Shown here piece after piece: positions 1 to 8,057 of a stretch of 64,000 nt of DNA (positions within the stretch are counted from its first letter, which is position 1; the number at the start of each line of letters is the position of its first letter). Under the pieces are notes generated by a model. That model ran no database searches and was not told where the DNA came from. It saw only the letters and a program-made list of their open reading frames with translations. The DNA is taken from contig CAUEYX010000001.1 in NCBI GenBank assembly GCA_959022495.1, forward strand, positions 62,001 through 126,000, written 5' to 3'. The stretch is from an uncultured Lachnospiraceae bacterium. GTDB taxonomy: Bacteria > Bacillota > Clostridia > Lachnospirales > Lachnospiraceae. The position numbers were made by a program, and so were the translations under genes.

Positions 1-63
1 CCCTGTCGCCGCCGACACAGCAGCTTTCATCGCCGCTGCCGCAAAACCGATTAGTATGTCCAT
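1..63 (-). CDS. N-terminus of a small unknown protein (partial)
   Basis: A minus-strand ATG at 63 is preceded by a good AGAGGAG ribosome-binding site, and the frame is open to the window edge. The 21 visible residues are Ala-rich and hydrophobic (start MDILIGFAAA), which would suit a membrane segment or signal sequence. The product cannot be identified because the rest is outside the window. Confidence 0.4.
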   Translation of the reverse strand, partial: MDILIGFAAAAMKAAVSAATG

Positions 64-202
64 AACCGAGCTCCTCTTCTGTACTTATTAGAATTCATTT
101 TACCACCCTTTTCCGCTGGCATCTATATATTTGTACAGGAGCGTATTCCTAATTTTTTCGGCCAGCGCTTGGGACTTCTCAGTTCCATTCTTCCTTCAGT
201 AG

Positions 203-400
203 AAAATCCCGGATGTTTCCAAAATTTTCGGTACGAATATACTGTTTCTTCTGACTGTACTGGCCGCGTTCCTTGTGGGAGTAATATTCATCTGTTCAGG
301 CCTTTTTATCGGCGCAAGGCTGCAGCAGCGTTTCCACGTGGATCTGTCATGGCTGAGCGGAGTGCTGTTTATCGTACTTGCTGTGCTTAGATATTTATAG
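203..400 (+). pseudogene. Remnant of a MntP/YtaF-like membrane protein (C-terminal part)
   Basis: This frame encodes about 65 residues after an in-frame TAG at 200-202 and has no start codon or ribosome-binding site. It contains two hydrophobic segments (around LFLLTVLAAFLVGVIF and LSWLSGVLFIVLAVL) separated by a short polar loop with GARLQQRF. That pattern resembles the last two helices of MntP/YtaF-type membrane proteins. I read it as a 5'-truncated relic rather than a gene. The family name rests on pattern memory only. Confidence 0.35.
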
Positions 401-476
401 TAATTTTGTATCAGCAAAATATTAATAAGTGATTCAAAATCATTAATGTGGTGATTAAAACACCTGCCCAGACTAT

Positions 477-1817
477 TTATCTGAACACTGCGTCGTCAAA
501 TTCAGACCTTGCAAAGGAACGCATCTTTTCAGCTTTATTGCGCAGGTCGTTAATAGCGGTCCGAGTCTTAGCGGAGCGTTTACCAATTTCTATTTGAACA
601 TCTTCCGGAGGTAATGGGATCTGCAGCCCTAGGAAGTCCTTTTCTGTTATGCGCGGCATTCTTGCTCCGCTATACAATGGGGGCAGCTGTTTTTGAATGA
701 TATCTGAGGTTAATACAGCCATAAAATAGTCTCTATTAATATTCTTAGTATTGAATACAAAAAACTCTGATGAGCATATCAGGTTTTTTGTATTCATGGT
801 ATTTACCCAGTATTTGTTTAAATATGGCCTTAGCTTCCCATAAATTATATACCCCGGAGGCACACAGAAAGTTTGACTTAGTATTTCATTTCCAAATACT
901 TCTCTTACATTTCTTAGACCTGTATTCTTTTCAATATCCTCCATTCCTATGTATTGATACAAAATTTCTGATTCATTCTTTGTATTCCGGCGCAGAGAAT
1001 TTCCGTCATTGTCAATCAAAAAATTGTTAATAACTTTTGAAATAGTAGTCATAGGATATTTTGATTTTATTTCAACTTTATTCGATAGGTGTACAGGGTC
1101 CCACCGTGATAAATTTTTGAATTTTACTAAATTCAACACATTTTTCTTTGTTATTGAAATGTAGGAAATATCAAGTGTCTTCTTTAAATATTTACTGAAC
1201 CCCATGAGGATTTTATCAGACATTTTATCAGCGCGATCTGCTTTCCCCATAATAGTATGATATTTCTCTAATAGCGCAGCCTGCTCTGGTATAGAGGGTA
1301 AGATAATTTTTGAATGTAAAAAATCATCTTCATTAATACGCTGTCGATTTGTAGTACCGCTGCTCTGAGTCTGCCAATATTTTTGAAAGAGGTCAGATGA
1401 CAACACCAGCATTAGATATTCGGGCAGTGCCATGTGAACTTCAAATACCCAAAAATCATTCGTGACAATAGCACCTTCCAGACTGTCCGGAACAATTCCA
1501 AATGCCCCGTTGCGCGCGTCTATTCTGGAAATAATAAATTGACCGGCATGAGCAGCAAACTGCCGTTTTGTTCCAATGTACTTCCCTTGCAGCTTGTCTC
1601 TTTGCAAAACACCTTTTCCATAAAGACGTACAGTAATTCGTTTATAACATTGGTCATCCTCAATATTTACAGGTTCTTTAACACGTTTAAGAACTTTCGA
1701 CAATAATATGAGCGGATAATGGTGACCTATTTCCCCAGATACAGAATCATGCGCGCTCCATTTTATCATTTTTGAAAAATGAGTAATGTGTAAAATCAGA
1801 TTATCAGTTTTCGACAT
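477..1817 (-). CDS. hsdS: Type I-style restriction-modification specificity subunit (HsdS)
   Basis: The 446-residue protein should be the DNA-recognition subunit that guides the neighbouring methyltransferase. It has the usual two target-recognition domains, each ending in a conserved helical spacer: a first block with ILPSIPEQAALLEKY and a second with IPLPPEDVQIEIGKR followed by a C-terminal coiled coil. I chose the ATG at 1817 because GGAGGAG lies just upstream. It overlaps the end of hsdM by 14 bases, so the two are translationally coupled. A longer in-frame start at 1853 lies inside hsdM and is less likely. The gene is AT-rich compared with the conjugation genes to the right. Confidence 0.88.
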   Translation of the reverse strand: MSKTDNLILHITHFSKMIKWSAHDSVSGEIGHHYPLILLSKVLKRVKEPVNIEDDQCYKRITVRLYGKGVLQRDKLQGKYIGTKRQFAAHAGQFIISRIDARNGAFGIVPDSLEGAIVTNDFWVFEVHMALPEYLMLVLSSDLFQKYWQTQSSGTTNRQRINEDDFLHSKIILPSIPEQAALLEKYHTIMGKADRADKMSDKILMGFSKYLKKTLDISYISITKKNVLNLVKFKNLSRWDPVHLSNKVEIKSKYPMTTISKVINNFLIDNDGNSLRRNTKNESEILYQYIGMEDIEKNTGLRNVREVFGNEILSQTFCVPPGYIIYGKLRPYLNKYWVNTMNTKNLICSSEFFVFNTKNINRDYFMAVLTSDIIQKQLPPLYSGARMPRITEKDFLGLQIPLPPEDVQIEIGKRSAKTRTAINDLRNKAEKMRSFARSEFDDAVFR

Positions 1818-4086
1818 GGAGTATCTCCTCCTTATCGCCTGTAGTACGGACAATCTCGCCGGATTTACTCAATTTATAGGAAACGGACACTGTCATTTCC
1901 GACCAAAGTTTGTTAATCTTCCGGTATGTGTTATATTCTTTCTCAAGCAAAGGAAGTTGATTACCTTTTGATGCTGTACCTGTTGATGTTATTCCTGCAT
2001 CATCAATTTTTGCAATTGGTATTTCATAATCAAAATATTTTTTTACAAAAGGTTTCGCATCTTCTTCTACAGCATTGGTAATAGCAGCAAGTCTTTTACG
2101 TATGGCATTTGCTTCTTTTGACCTGCTTTTACCGGTGTCAATAAGGACCTGATGATCAGCTTTCAGTTTATCAGCCTCTGCTTTATAAGGCTCGTAACAC
2201 TTAAGATATGCTTTGCGTCTGCATTCAGCATAGTTTTCTTCTTCTTCTTCCGTAAACCTTTTAAAGAAAACAAGGCTGGGTTTTACTGTAGCTCCTGCAG
2301 CAGTGAAAACATCCTGAGGTATTGAACATATTAAAATGATTTTTGCTTTCCCTTCAAAATATTCTCGAACTTTCTGCAAATTGATTGTATTTAACACACC
2401 CTCAGGTAACACCATCCCCATACGTCCTCCTTTTTTCAGCAGGCGGAGACAGCGCTCCATGAACAGCACTTCAGTAAGAGCGGACATTGAACCAGTATCA
2501 TACAGAGACAAAAGAGGTTCCCCAATATGATCATCAATCTGCTTTAAGGCCATTTCATAAGCCGTGCCATACTTTTTTCTGTATTTTTCAATTAATAGGG
2601 TATCAGTAAATCTGTCCGCTTCAGTAATTTTGTGGTTTTTATCAATTCTTGAACCGAATGGTGGATTGGTAAGGATTACATCAAAACGTTCTTCGAATAT
2701 ACCATTGACATTCAATAGACCATCATGATGATGGACTCCACCATGGCCGTCACCATGCATAATCATATTCATTTTTGAAGTTCTGGCCATACGGGGATTT
2801 GCATCTGTTCCATAAATGCAATTCCGAGATAAATGGTACATACGGCTTCCTTCAGCCTGACTATCTAATTCGCGGTTTAATACAGCCTGCATATATTCAA
2901 TACGCTCATTAATAGCAAGCTGGTCTTTTTCGGAGAGTTTGTCATAGTTTTCTCCTTCGATTTCTGCCCGTAATTTTGTCTTAACGCCTTTGATATCCTC
3001 TTCTATTTGTTCACGTACATACTCAAAGGTCTTTATCAGAAAGCCGCCGCTGCCACAGGTGGGGTCACAAATAAGCTCTCCTTCTTTCGGATCTAATACA
3101 TGAGTCATGAAATCCACAATCGTCCGGGGAGTAAAAAACTGTCCGAGCTCGCCACGGAATGTTGTCCCCAGAAATTGTTCGAATGCAATACCTTTTACGT
3201 CATCTTGTGTATCAGAAAGATTGTATACCTGTAGTTTTTCAAGAATCTGCTCAAAGCTATTTTGACGAATTTTAATAGAGTCATTTGTATCAAATAGATG
3301 ATCCTCTTTAAATTTATCCTTTGTGTCATTAAACAAGATCTGCATATACGGGAGATCTACGCCCTGTCTCCTTAAAGTGGGACGGGTATATCTTTCGTAA
3401 TCAGTCTCTAATTGTTTATATTTTTTTAGAGTGAATACTTCACTGCCATTCTTATCACGCTCATATCGGATCTTCATAAATAGAATTTTGCTGATTTCAT
3501 CGAAAGCGGCTTCAGGAGAAAGTTTATCATTGTTACGAATGATATTATGACAAGTTCGAAGCATCTTTGTAAAATCATCTCTTGTAAATGTTTTCGTTCT
3601 GCCTAAAAGCTCCTTTACTTTTCTATCTATAAGAGCCTCTTCCGCGGTTGGAATGGCAACAACTTCTACCAGTTGTTTAGGCAGATAATCTTTGTTAACA
3701 TTGAAATACTTTGTTTCCTTCTCGTTGGTAGTGACAAAGAAGCTGGCACCGGCCCATGCGGCATAGTTATAACCCTGATAATAATCTTCTTGACGGATAC
3801 GGACATTTTCTGCTTTGCATTCAACCACAATAAATGCGGCTTTATTAGAATTTTTGTCGTTTTTTGTTTTCCATATTACTATATCAGCCCGAGCGGTGCC
3901 CCTGCCGCGCTGAGAATTATTGACCTTAATTTCTTGAGCCATCTGATCAAGTGAGTACCCATAATTTTCCACTAAAATTTTGACATATTCTTGACGGACT
4001 TTTTCTTCTGGTGTTTCGATATGCCAAGAATTTGTCAGTGGGCAAAAGATCTTACCTCTGTCGCGCATGATCTCAAGTGTAGTCAT
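1804..4086 (-). CDS. hsdM: N6-adenine DNA methyltransferase with fused nuclease-like N-terminus (HsdM type)
   Basis: This 760-residue protein methylates adenine using SAM. Motif I is at residues 341-349 (DPTCGSGGF) and the catalytic NPPF at 474-477, with the typical GQFFTP at 315-320. The first 150 residues are not part of a standard HsdM. They look like the HsdR N-terminal (PD-(D/E)xK) fold, with D68 in RADIVIW and E89-x-K91 in VVECKAE. No separate HsdR gene is seen. The domain order resembles BcgI-type type IIB enzymes, in which one chain cuts and methylates and a separate S subunit recognises DNA. Whether the nuclease is active is inference. Confidence 0.88.
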   Translation of the reverse strand: MTTLEIMRDRGKIFCPLTNSWHIETPEEKVRQEYVKILVENYGYSLDQMAQEIKVNNSQRGRGTARADIVIWKTKNDKNSNKAAFIVVECKAENVRIRQEDYYQGYNYAAWAGASFFVTTNEKETKYFNVNKDYLPKQLVEVVAIPTAEEALIDRKVKELLGRTKTFTRDDFTKMLRTCHNIIRNNDKLSPEAAFDEISKILFMKIRYERDKNGSEVFTLKKYKQLETDYERYTRPTLRRQGVDLPYMQILFNDTKDKFKEDHLFDTNDSIKIRQNSFEQILEKLQVYNLSDTQDDVKGIAFEQFLGTTFRGELGQFFTPRTIVDFMTHVLDPKEGELICDPTCGSGGFLIKTFEYVREQIEEDIKGVKTKLRAEIEGENYDKLSEKDQLAINERIEYMQAVLNRELDSQAEGSRMYHLSRNCIYGTDANPRMARTSKMNMIMHGDGHGGVHHHDGLLNVNGIFEERFDVILTNPPFGSRIDKNHKITEADRFTDTLLIEKYRKKYGTAYEMALKQIDDHIGEPLLSLYDTGSMSALTEVLFMERCLRLLKKGGRMGMVLPEGVLNTINLQKVREYFEGKAKIILICSIPQDVFTAAGATVKPSLVFFKRFTEEEEENYAECRRKAYLKCYEPYKAEADKLKADHQVLIDTGKSRSKEANAIRKRLAAITNAVEEDAKPFVKKYFDYEIPIAKIDDAGITSTGTASKGNQLPLLEKEYNTYRKINKLWSEMTVSVSYKLSKSGEIVRTTGDKEEILHVEN

Positions 4087-4137
4087 AGTAATTTCTCCTT
4101 ATTTTTTTAATAGTAATTTTTAAATTTCAATAGAGAT

Positions 4138-4143
4138 ATTATA
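4138..4143 (-). promoter_or_regulatory. -10 box of the hsdMS promoter
   Basis: Reading the minus strand, TATAAT occurs about 52 bases ahead of the hsdM ATG and fits a vegetative -10 box. No convincing -35 hexamer sits 16-18 bases upstream. The hsdM ribosome-binding site is AAGGAG, eight bases before the ATG. Confidence 0.4.
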
Positions 4144-4246
4144 GCATGTGATGGCACCAAATCATATCAAATTTGTCTTTCGTCGTGATCATGGATTTCC
4201 TCATTTTTTATATTCTTCCGGGATTCAGATTTTTATAGAGAATAAG

Positions 4247-4282
4247 AAAAGCCGACCCCTTAAATAAGGAATTTCGGCTTTT
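4247..4282. terminator. Intrinsic terminator behind the tRNA fragment
   Basis: AAAAGCCGA and TCGGCTTTT form a nine-pair stem, with T-runs on both strands. It sits eight bases beyond the 3' end of the tRNA-Arg-like fragment on the minus strand, where the terminator of the original tRNA gene would be expected. It also faces the hsdM promoter region. Confidence 0.75.
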
Positions 4283-4289
4283 CATCTAC

Positions 4290-4330
4290 GTTCCCGAGGT
4301 GATTCGAACACCCGACCTACCGCTTAGGAG
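4290..4330 (-). tRNA. 3' part of tRNA-Arg(CCT), partial; candidate attachment site
   Basis: On the minus strand this stretch reads as the anticodon loop CTCCTAA, a variable loop, the T arm (GGGTG, TTCGAAT, CACCT) and the acceptor 3' strand CGGGAACG of a tRNA-Arg with anticodon CCT. The bases upstream do not form the matching anticodon stem (ACCGC would be needed), D arm or acceptor 5' strand, so only the 3' half is present. That is the usual scar of integration into a tRNA gene. The terminator lies to the left, so the integrated element should be to the right, and an intact copy should lie at its far end. Confidence 0.6.
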
Positions 4331-4642
4331 CAAAGCAAGCCCATTTAACCCTCGTATAACTGAGACACCTCAAATGTCTTGAAACGCTCTATTTTCCTAG
4401 ACATTTCCGCTTTAGGAACGGGATGAAATTACCTCAAGTTTCATCTCGTTTCTTCTTATATTCTGGTGTGCAATTAGATAGTTATTAGCGGTAAATAGAG
4501 TTGAACCTAGTACAGCCACCACTTTATTAGCAGGCTTCTCATCCTCTCAGAGACGCAACAAACCAGGACGTTAATCCTCTGTTTCGCTAAAATTATAACA
4601 TATCCTCATGGGAAACACAATCTAATATGAAGGAGAACAATT
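4331..4642. other. Element end region with hairpins and weak tRNA-like sequence
   Basis: No protein gene is supported here. The visible features are a GATGAAA/TTTCATC hairpin near 4421-4445, a GAGGTG on the minus strand near 4366-4371 that can pair with CACCTC of the tRNA fragment, and a weakly tRNA-like stretch around 4495-4590. Integrase arm or core sites would be expected in such a region if the tRNA scar is an attachment site, but none can be proven by eye. Confidence 0.35.
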
Positions 4643-5959
4643 ATGGAATACCAATTAGAACTTAAACAAATTGTGGACTTTCCACGCTGCCGTATCTATC
4701 GGAACTTTATACAAACCTTATTAAGTGACAGGAGCATCCGAACTACCGGAGGCTCTTTTCTTTTCTGGTATCTGATACTCTGCTCTTATGCCAACTACAG
4801 CACTTCATACCGGCGCATGGAGCAGCTTACTTATACCGTATCTCCCGGAGAATGGATCTGCACTTCTGCCGAACTTCAGGAGTGGTTTCGCTGCCGCTTC
4901 CAGTACCAGGCTATTTCTATTTTAAAACATCTTCAGGAACAAGGCTGCATTACCTATTCCCTGTTAGAGAGGAACCGCCTGGTCAAATTCCGGATTACAG
5001 ACTGGGAGAAGGACAATACCGTTTTGGAATATAGCTATCCCTGCAAAAAAGATACCGGTTTCTTCTTTTTTCCCATTACCAGAGCGCATAAGCTCATTGG
5101 CGCAGGAAAATGTTCCGAAATGGATATCCTGTTGGATCTATGGATTCACGCTGTCTACAATGATCCTGCTGTCCTTTGTTCCGATGCCGGTCCTGTGGTA
5201 TATTACCGCAACAATACCGGCACACCCCTTACCAGCTTCCAGGCATTAGGGCAACGGTGGGGACATTCCAAGCCTACCGTCTCCCGGCTTTTGAAAAAGT
5301 TAGAGAAAATGGGACTGATCACGCTCATCTCATTCCGCGGCAAATATGGAAGTATGATTTATCTGAACAACTATCTTTCTATTATGTTCGACATTAGTGA
5401 TGTATTGATTGACAAGGAGGAAATCGCCATGAAAATGAAGTTACCCATCCACATTCCCGAAAGCTCTGAACCGGAGAATACACCGAAAGCGGGAGAGAAA
5501 TGCGTTTCAGAAACAGTGACAGACGATCAGATTGTTGTTTCAAAACCGCTCCCCTGCGTTCCACTTTCTCACATTCAATATATGGTCCGAAAAGTGGCAA
5601 AATTGCTGGATACACAAGGACTTTGCTGTTGCCACTGCCCTCAAACCAGGTATATATTATCTCCCTTATCAGACTGTAAGGATAGTATACCTGTAATGAA
5701 TCTAAGTATTATCTGCCCCTTTGGAGCCGCAAAATACGGATTCGAGTTGACCATAGAACCCAGGGCGAAGTCTGTCCCAGACAAGACTAAGAAGCAGCGT
5801 ATCACCCGACAGCCAACGTTTCCCACAGATACTCCCACACTGAAAGAGGGCAGAAAAGGACGGCAAAAGTACCAGGCCTATTGGAGAGCCCCGGAGATTC
5901 ATCTGCCGGATGAAACTGCCAAAAATCAGGAAGGAGGTAAGCCCCATGTCGAAGCGTAA
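4643..5959 (+). CDS. Winged-helix DNA-binding protein of the element
   Basis: This 438-residue protein opens with AAGGAG seven bases ahead of the ATG. Its middle part holds a MarR-like winged helix (GHSKPTVSRLLKKLEKMGLI, followed by a Tyr-rich wing), and the N-terminal 100 residues contain a second wHTH-like stretch ending in an EQGCITYSLL-type strand. The C-terminus is basic and Pro-rich. Such proteins are common at the start of Lachnospiraceae conjugative elements. They could be replication or transfer regulators, but no catalytic motif is visible. The 3' end overlaps the next gene by 14 bases. Confidence 0.7.
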   Translation: MEYQLELKQIVDFPRCRIYRNFIQTLLSDRSIRTTGGSFLFWYLILCSYANYSTSYRRMEQLTYTVSPGEWICTSAELQEWFRCRFQYQAISILKHLQEQGCITYSLLERNRLVKFRITDWEKDNTVLEYSYPCKKDTGFFFFPITRAHKLIGAGKCSEMDILLDLWIHAVYNDPAVLCSDAGPVVYYRNNTGTPLTSFQALGQRWGHSKPTVSRLLKKLEKMGLITLISFRGKYGSMIYLNNYLSIMFDISDVLIDKEEIAMKMKLPIHIPESSEPENTPKAGEKCVSETVTDDQIVVSKPLPCVPLSHIQYMVRKVAKLLDTQGLCCCHCPQTRYILSPLSDCKDSIPVMNLSIICPFGAAKYGFELTIEPRAKSVPDKTKKQRITRQPTFPTDTPTLKEGRKGRQKYQAYWRAPEIHLPDETAKNQEGGKPHVEA

Positions 5960-6476
5960 AAATCAAAGTCTCCAAACACCGAAAGAAAATTCCCATTTCC
6001 ACGACACTTATCAGTTTCTGCGCCGTTATCGGGATGCCACATACAGCCTGAAGGTGGTCGTGCATCAGATGGAGAACCAGTTTAAAATCCAGTACGGTTC
6101 CAGCATTGATGAATTTCTGGATTCCATCTATGCTGCCGGAGCTGATCTGACAGGAACTGATATTGCCGAGCGCGCCAAAAGCATTGAACGGAGCAACCGG
6201 ATGCTGAAACTACTGGAGTCCTCCGTAGATCTTCTGCGAAACAATCACAAGCATGGGGAGCAGTATTACTGGATTCTCTACTATGCGTTCCTCTCCCCGC
6301 AGCAGCTCAAAAATACAGACGAGGTTCTGGAGAAGCTGGAACAGCACATCCCCAATATCTCCTACCGCACCTACTACCGGAAAAGGCACCAGGCGATAGA
6401 CGCCCTCAGCACCATCCTCTGGGGATATACTGCCAAGGAGACAATAGACACCTTGAATAAATTTTTCCCAGAGTAA
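5946..6476 (+). CDS. Putative sigma-like / ArpU-RinA-like regulator
   Basis: The protein has 176 residues and an all-helical look. The C-terminal segment ISYRTYYRKRHQAIDALSTI resembles the sigma region 4-like helix-turn-helix of ArpU/RinA-type phage and element regulators. I chose the ATG at 5946 because GGAAGGAGG lies nine bases upstream. The gene overlaps the previous one by 14 bases, which implies translational coupling. The family assignment is tentative. A role in switching on the promoter just downstream (6519-6547) would be a reasonable guess. Confidence 0.55.
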   Translation: MSKRKNQSLQTPKENSHFHDTYQFLRRYRDATYSLKVVVHQMENQFKIQYGSSIDEFLDSIYAAGADLTGTDIAERAKSIERSNRMLKLLESSVDLLRNNHKHGEQYYWILYYAFLSPQQLKNTDEVLEKLEQHIPNISYRTYYRKRHQAIDALSTILWGYTAKETIDTLNKFFPE

Positions 6477-6518
6477 ATTTTGGCACAAGCCAGGCACGGA
6501 ATTGTCCCGGCTTTGCGA

Positions 6519-6547
6519 TTGCATGGGAAATTTACCAATGTTACAAT
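6519..6547 (+). promoter_or_regulatory. Vegetative promoter P1 with extended -10 box
   Basis: TTGCAT and TACAAT are separated by exactly 17 bases, and the -10 box is extended (TGT just upstream). Shared upstream elements TTGGCACA and TTTGCGATTG also occur at the second promoter (19531-19559), as does the core ATGTTACAATAGGTA. Transcription should start near 6554, only about 23 bases before an intrinsic terminator. Confidence 0.75.
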
Positions 6548-6576
6548 AGGTATTGCTTATAGTTTTCTTTTTTGTC

Positions 6577-6599
6577 AGCACCCGCAAGGTGCTTTTTTT
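6577..6599 (+). terminator. Leader terminator directly after promoter P1
   Basis: AGCACC, loop CGCAA and GGTGCT are followed by seven T residues. It is a short but classical intrinsic terminator lying within 45 bases of the expected transcription start and 118 bases before the next gene. Its position suggests attenuation or antitermination of the downstream operon. Confidence 0.75.
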
Positions 6600-6622
6600 G
6601 TACCCTGAAACCTGCGCCAACC

Positions 6623-6683
6623 GCTGTATGTACAGCTTACATATACGATAAGTAGAAAATCCTACGTAGGCTCTACATACAGC
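6623..6683 (+). repeat. Nested inverted repeats in the leader of the DUF5697-like gene
   Basis: The outer arms GCTGTATGTA (6623-6632) and TACATACAGC (6674-6683) are perfect ten-base complements. The left arm is also part of the perfect palindrome GCTGTA-TG-TACAGC. Between the outer arms lies another palindrome, CCTACGTAGG (6661-6670), flanked by GTAG and CTAC. This may be an operator array or an RNA structure upstream of the translation start at 6718. Confidence 0.6.
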
Positions 6684-6717
6684 ATATGCACAATTACAAG
6701 AACGGAGGAAATCCGGC

Positions 6718-7242
6718 ATGAAAACAAGAGAACAGATTTATCACAGGGAGGGCGAAAAGCTCCTCCGCTTTCTCACCACCTACCATGCGCTGAAATACGA
6801 ACAGATTCTGCAGATATTCGGGAACCGGGAATCCATCAAATTCTTGATTACCCGCCTGGTGAAACAGGGACGGATCTTCTATGATAAGGAAACCGACCTG
6901 TTATGCGACAGCCCGGAGGCGATGAAAACCCCGGATCAAGGCACCATTGCCGCTTTCTGGGTACTGCTGGACTTTGAAAAGCCCATCGCTTTCCACACTA
7001 GCGGAGAGTTTCCCGTTAAACTGCATTTTTTCTCAGATGATGAAGAATACGAAATTATCTATGTTCCTTTAGAGCGGGAAATTTTGGTCAATCAGGTGAT
7101 GAAGTCTCTGCCTCGCAACCATGTCATGCGGTTAGTCGTACTGGAAGACACGCGGCAGGCAGCAAAACTGTCTATGGACGGAGTTCTCGCTTTTTGTGTG
7201 GTAGATGCCTCCGGCAGCGTAAGTTACTACGGAAGGAGGTAA
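6718..7242 (+). CDS. DUF5697-like conjugative-element protein
   Basis: The protein has 174 residues, with a good GGAGG ahead of the ATG. The N-terminal 60 residues form a predicted winged-helix (YHALKYEQILQIFGN, then SIKFLITRLVKQGRIFYD). The C-terminal half is an alpha/beta domain of unknown function. The size, the fold pattern and the gene order fit the DUF5697 proteins found next to DUF6100 and VirD4 genes in Clostridia elements. That name comes from memory, not from a search. A DNA-binding or regulatory role is inferred from the wHTH. Confidence 0.65.
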   Translation: MKTREQIYHREGEKLLRFLTTYHALKYEQILQIFGNRESIKFLITRLVKQGRIFYDKETDLLCDSPEAMKTPDQGTIAAFWVLLDFEKPIAFHTSGEFPVKLHFFSDDEEYEIIYVPLEREILVNQVMKSLPRNHVMRLVVLEDTRQAAKLSMDGVLAFCVVDASGSVSYYGRR

Positions 7243-7248
7243 TACGCC

Positions 7249-7917
7249 ATCCCAAACCAGAAGATACTCTATGAGAGACTGCAAAAATTGGAGACAGAGA
7301 TTCAGAAACTCGGCAACACAGTATTCGCCCTGAAGACCACGGACATTCAGACCTATCTGGAAAACTACGGAGATCTCAGTATGAACGCTGCCCTGCGTGC
7401 GGAACGGATTGCCTGCCAGTTACGGAATCTGGTCTGCCTTGCTGCCCCCGAAAAGCGGAGCAGTTATTTAAAAGAGTCCGCAGACGCCCAGGGAATTAAA
7501 ATTGATCTGGATGGAGACCTCGTCTCCATTACTCTGCCCGGGCTTCTCCCCAAACGCCGGCAGCATGTAAATACGGCGTTCTTGCATGAACCGTTGAACT
7601 ACGCGCTCCAGGAATACCTGACTGTCCACTCGCTTCCCCTTTACCGGGAATGTGTCGTCTGCTTCAGTCAGATTTATGACCGCAATGGTCCGTTTGACCG
7701 GATACGGGATTATGATAACCTGGAATTTAAACAGCTTCTGGATACCATCGCCACCTACATTATGGTGGATGACACCGGGCTATATTGTGATTCCTACCAC
7801 ACGACAGAAATGGGGGAAAAAGACTACACGGTAATCTACGTTATGGCAAAGTCCAGGTTTCCCCGATGGCTGAAAGAACGGAAAAATGAGATTGAAACCA
7901 TATCGGAAATTTGCTGA
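7249..7917 (+). CDS. DUF6100-like conjugative-element protein, apparent AUC start
   Basis: This alpha/beta protein has about 222 residues and no catalytic motif I recognise. The best ribosome-binding site (AAGGAGGT, 7233-7240) points at an ATC codon at 7249, followed in frame by CCA AAC CAG. The nearest orthodox start is a TTG at 7288 with no Shine-Dalgarno. The natural reading is an ancestral ATG-CCA start with one base changed (ATG to ATC). Expression may therefore be reduced. The family name is by resemblance and context (between DUF5697-like and replication-relaxation-like genes). Confidence 0.65.
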   Translation: MPNQKILYERLQKLETEIQKLGNTVFALKTTDIQTYLENYGDLSMNAALRAERIACQLRNLVCLAAPEKRSSYLKESADAQGIKIDLDGDLVSITLPGLLPKRRQHVNTAFLHEPLNYALQEYLTVHSLPLYRECVVCFSQIYDRNGPFDRIRDYDNLEFKQLLDTIATYIMVDDTGLYCDSYHTTEMGEKDYTVIYVMAKSRFPRWLKERKNEIETISEIC

Positions 7918-7960
7918 TTTTTTTCAGTTTTTTCCCGACATGGGTAAAACACCCACAAAA

Positions 7961-7982
7961 GGCAGGGATTTCCTGCTTTTTT
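7961..7982 (+). terminator. Intrinsic terminator between the DUF6100-like and replication-relaxation-like genes
   Basis: GCAGG and CCTGC enclose a five-base loop and are followed by TTTTTT. A second small hairpin, TGGGT-ACCCA, lies just upstream at about 7941-7955. Expression of the next gene would need read-through or its own promoter, and I see no convincing one. Confidence 0.65.
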
Positions 7983-8057
7983 CTTTTCCCAAAAGGTCTG
8001 GATTTTACCGAAGTACAGACTTGCATGGGTAAATATTGGAAGGAGGTTGCGCTGATT

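Noticed and set aside
169..390. 73-codon plus-strand open frame near the left edge
   Set aside because: Another frame of the same stretch shows membrane-protein-like sequence (203-400); this one is its shadow.
4490..4600. tRNA-like sequence on the minus strand (D-arm-like TCTC...GAGA and TTCAA loop)
   Set aside because: The anticodon stem does not pair and no acceptor stem can be built, so I do not call a tRNA gene.
6210..6719. 169-codon minus-strand open frame
   Set aside because: It lies opposite a well-supported plus-strand gene, the P1 promoter and the terminator; no ribosome-binding site.
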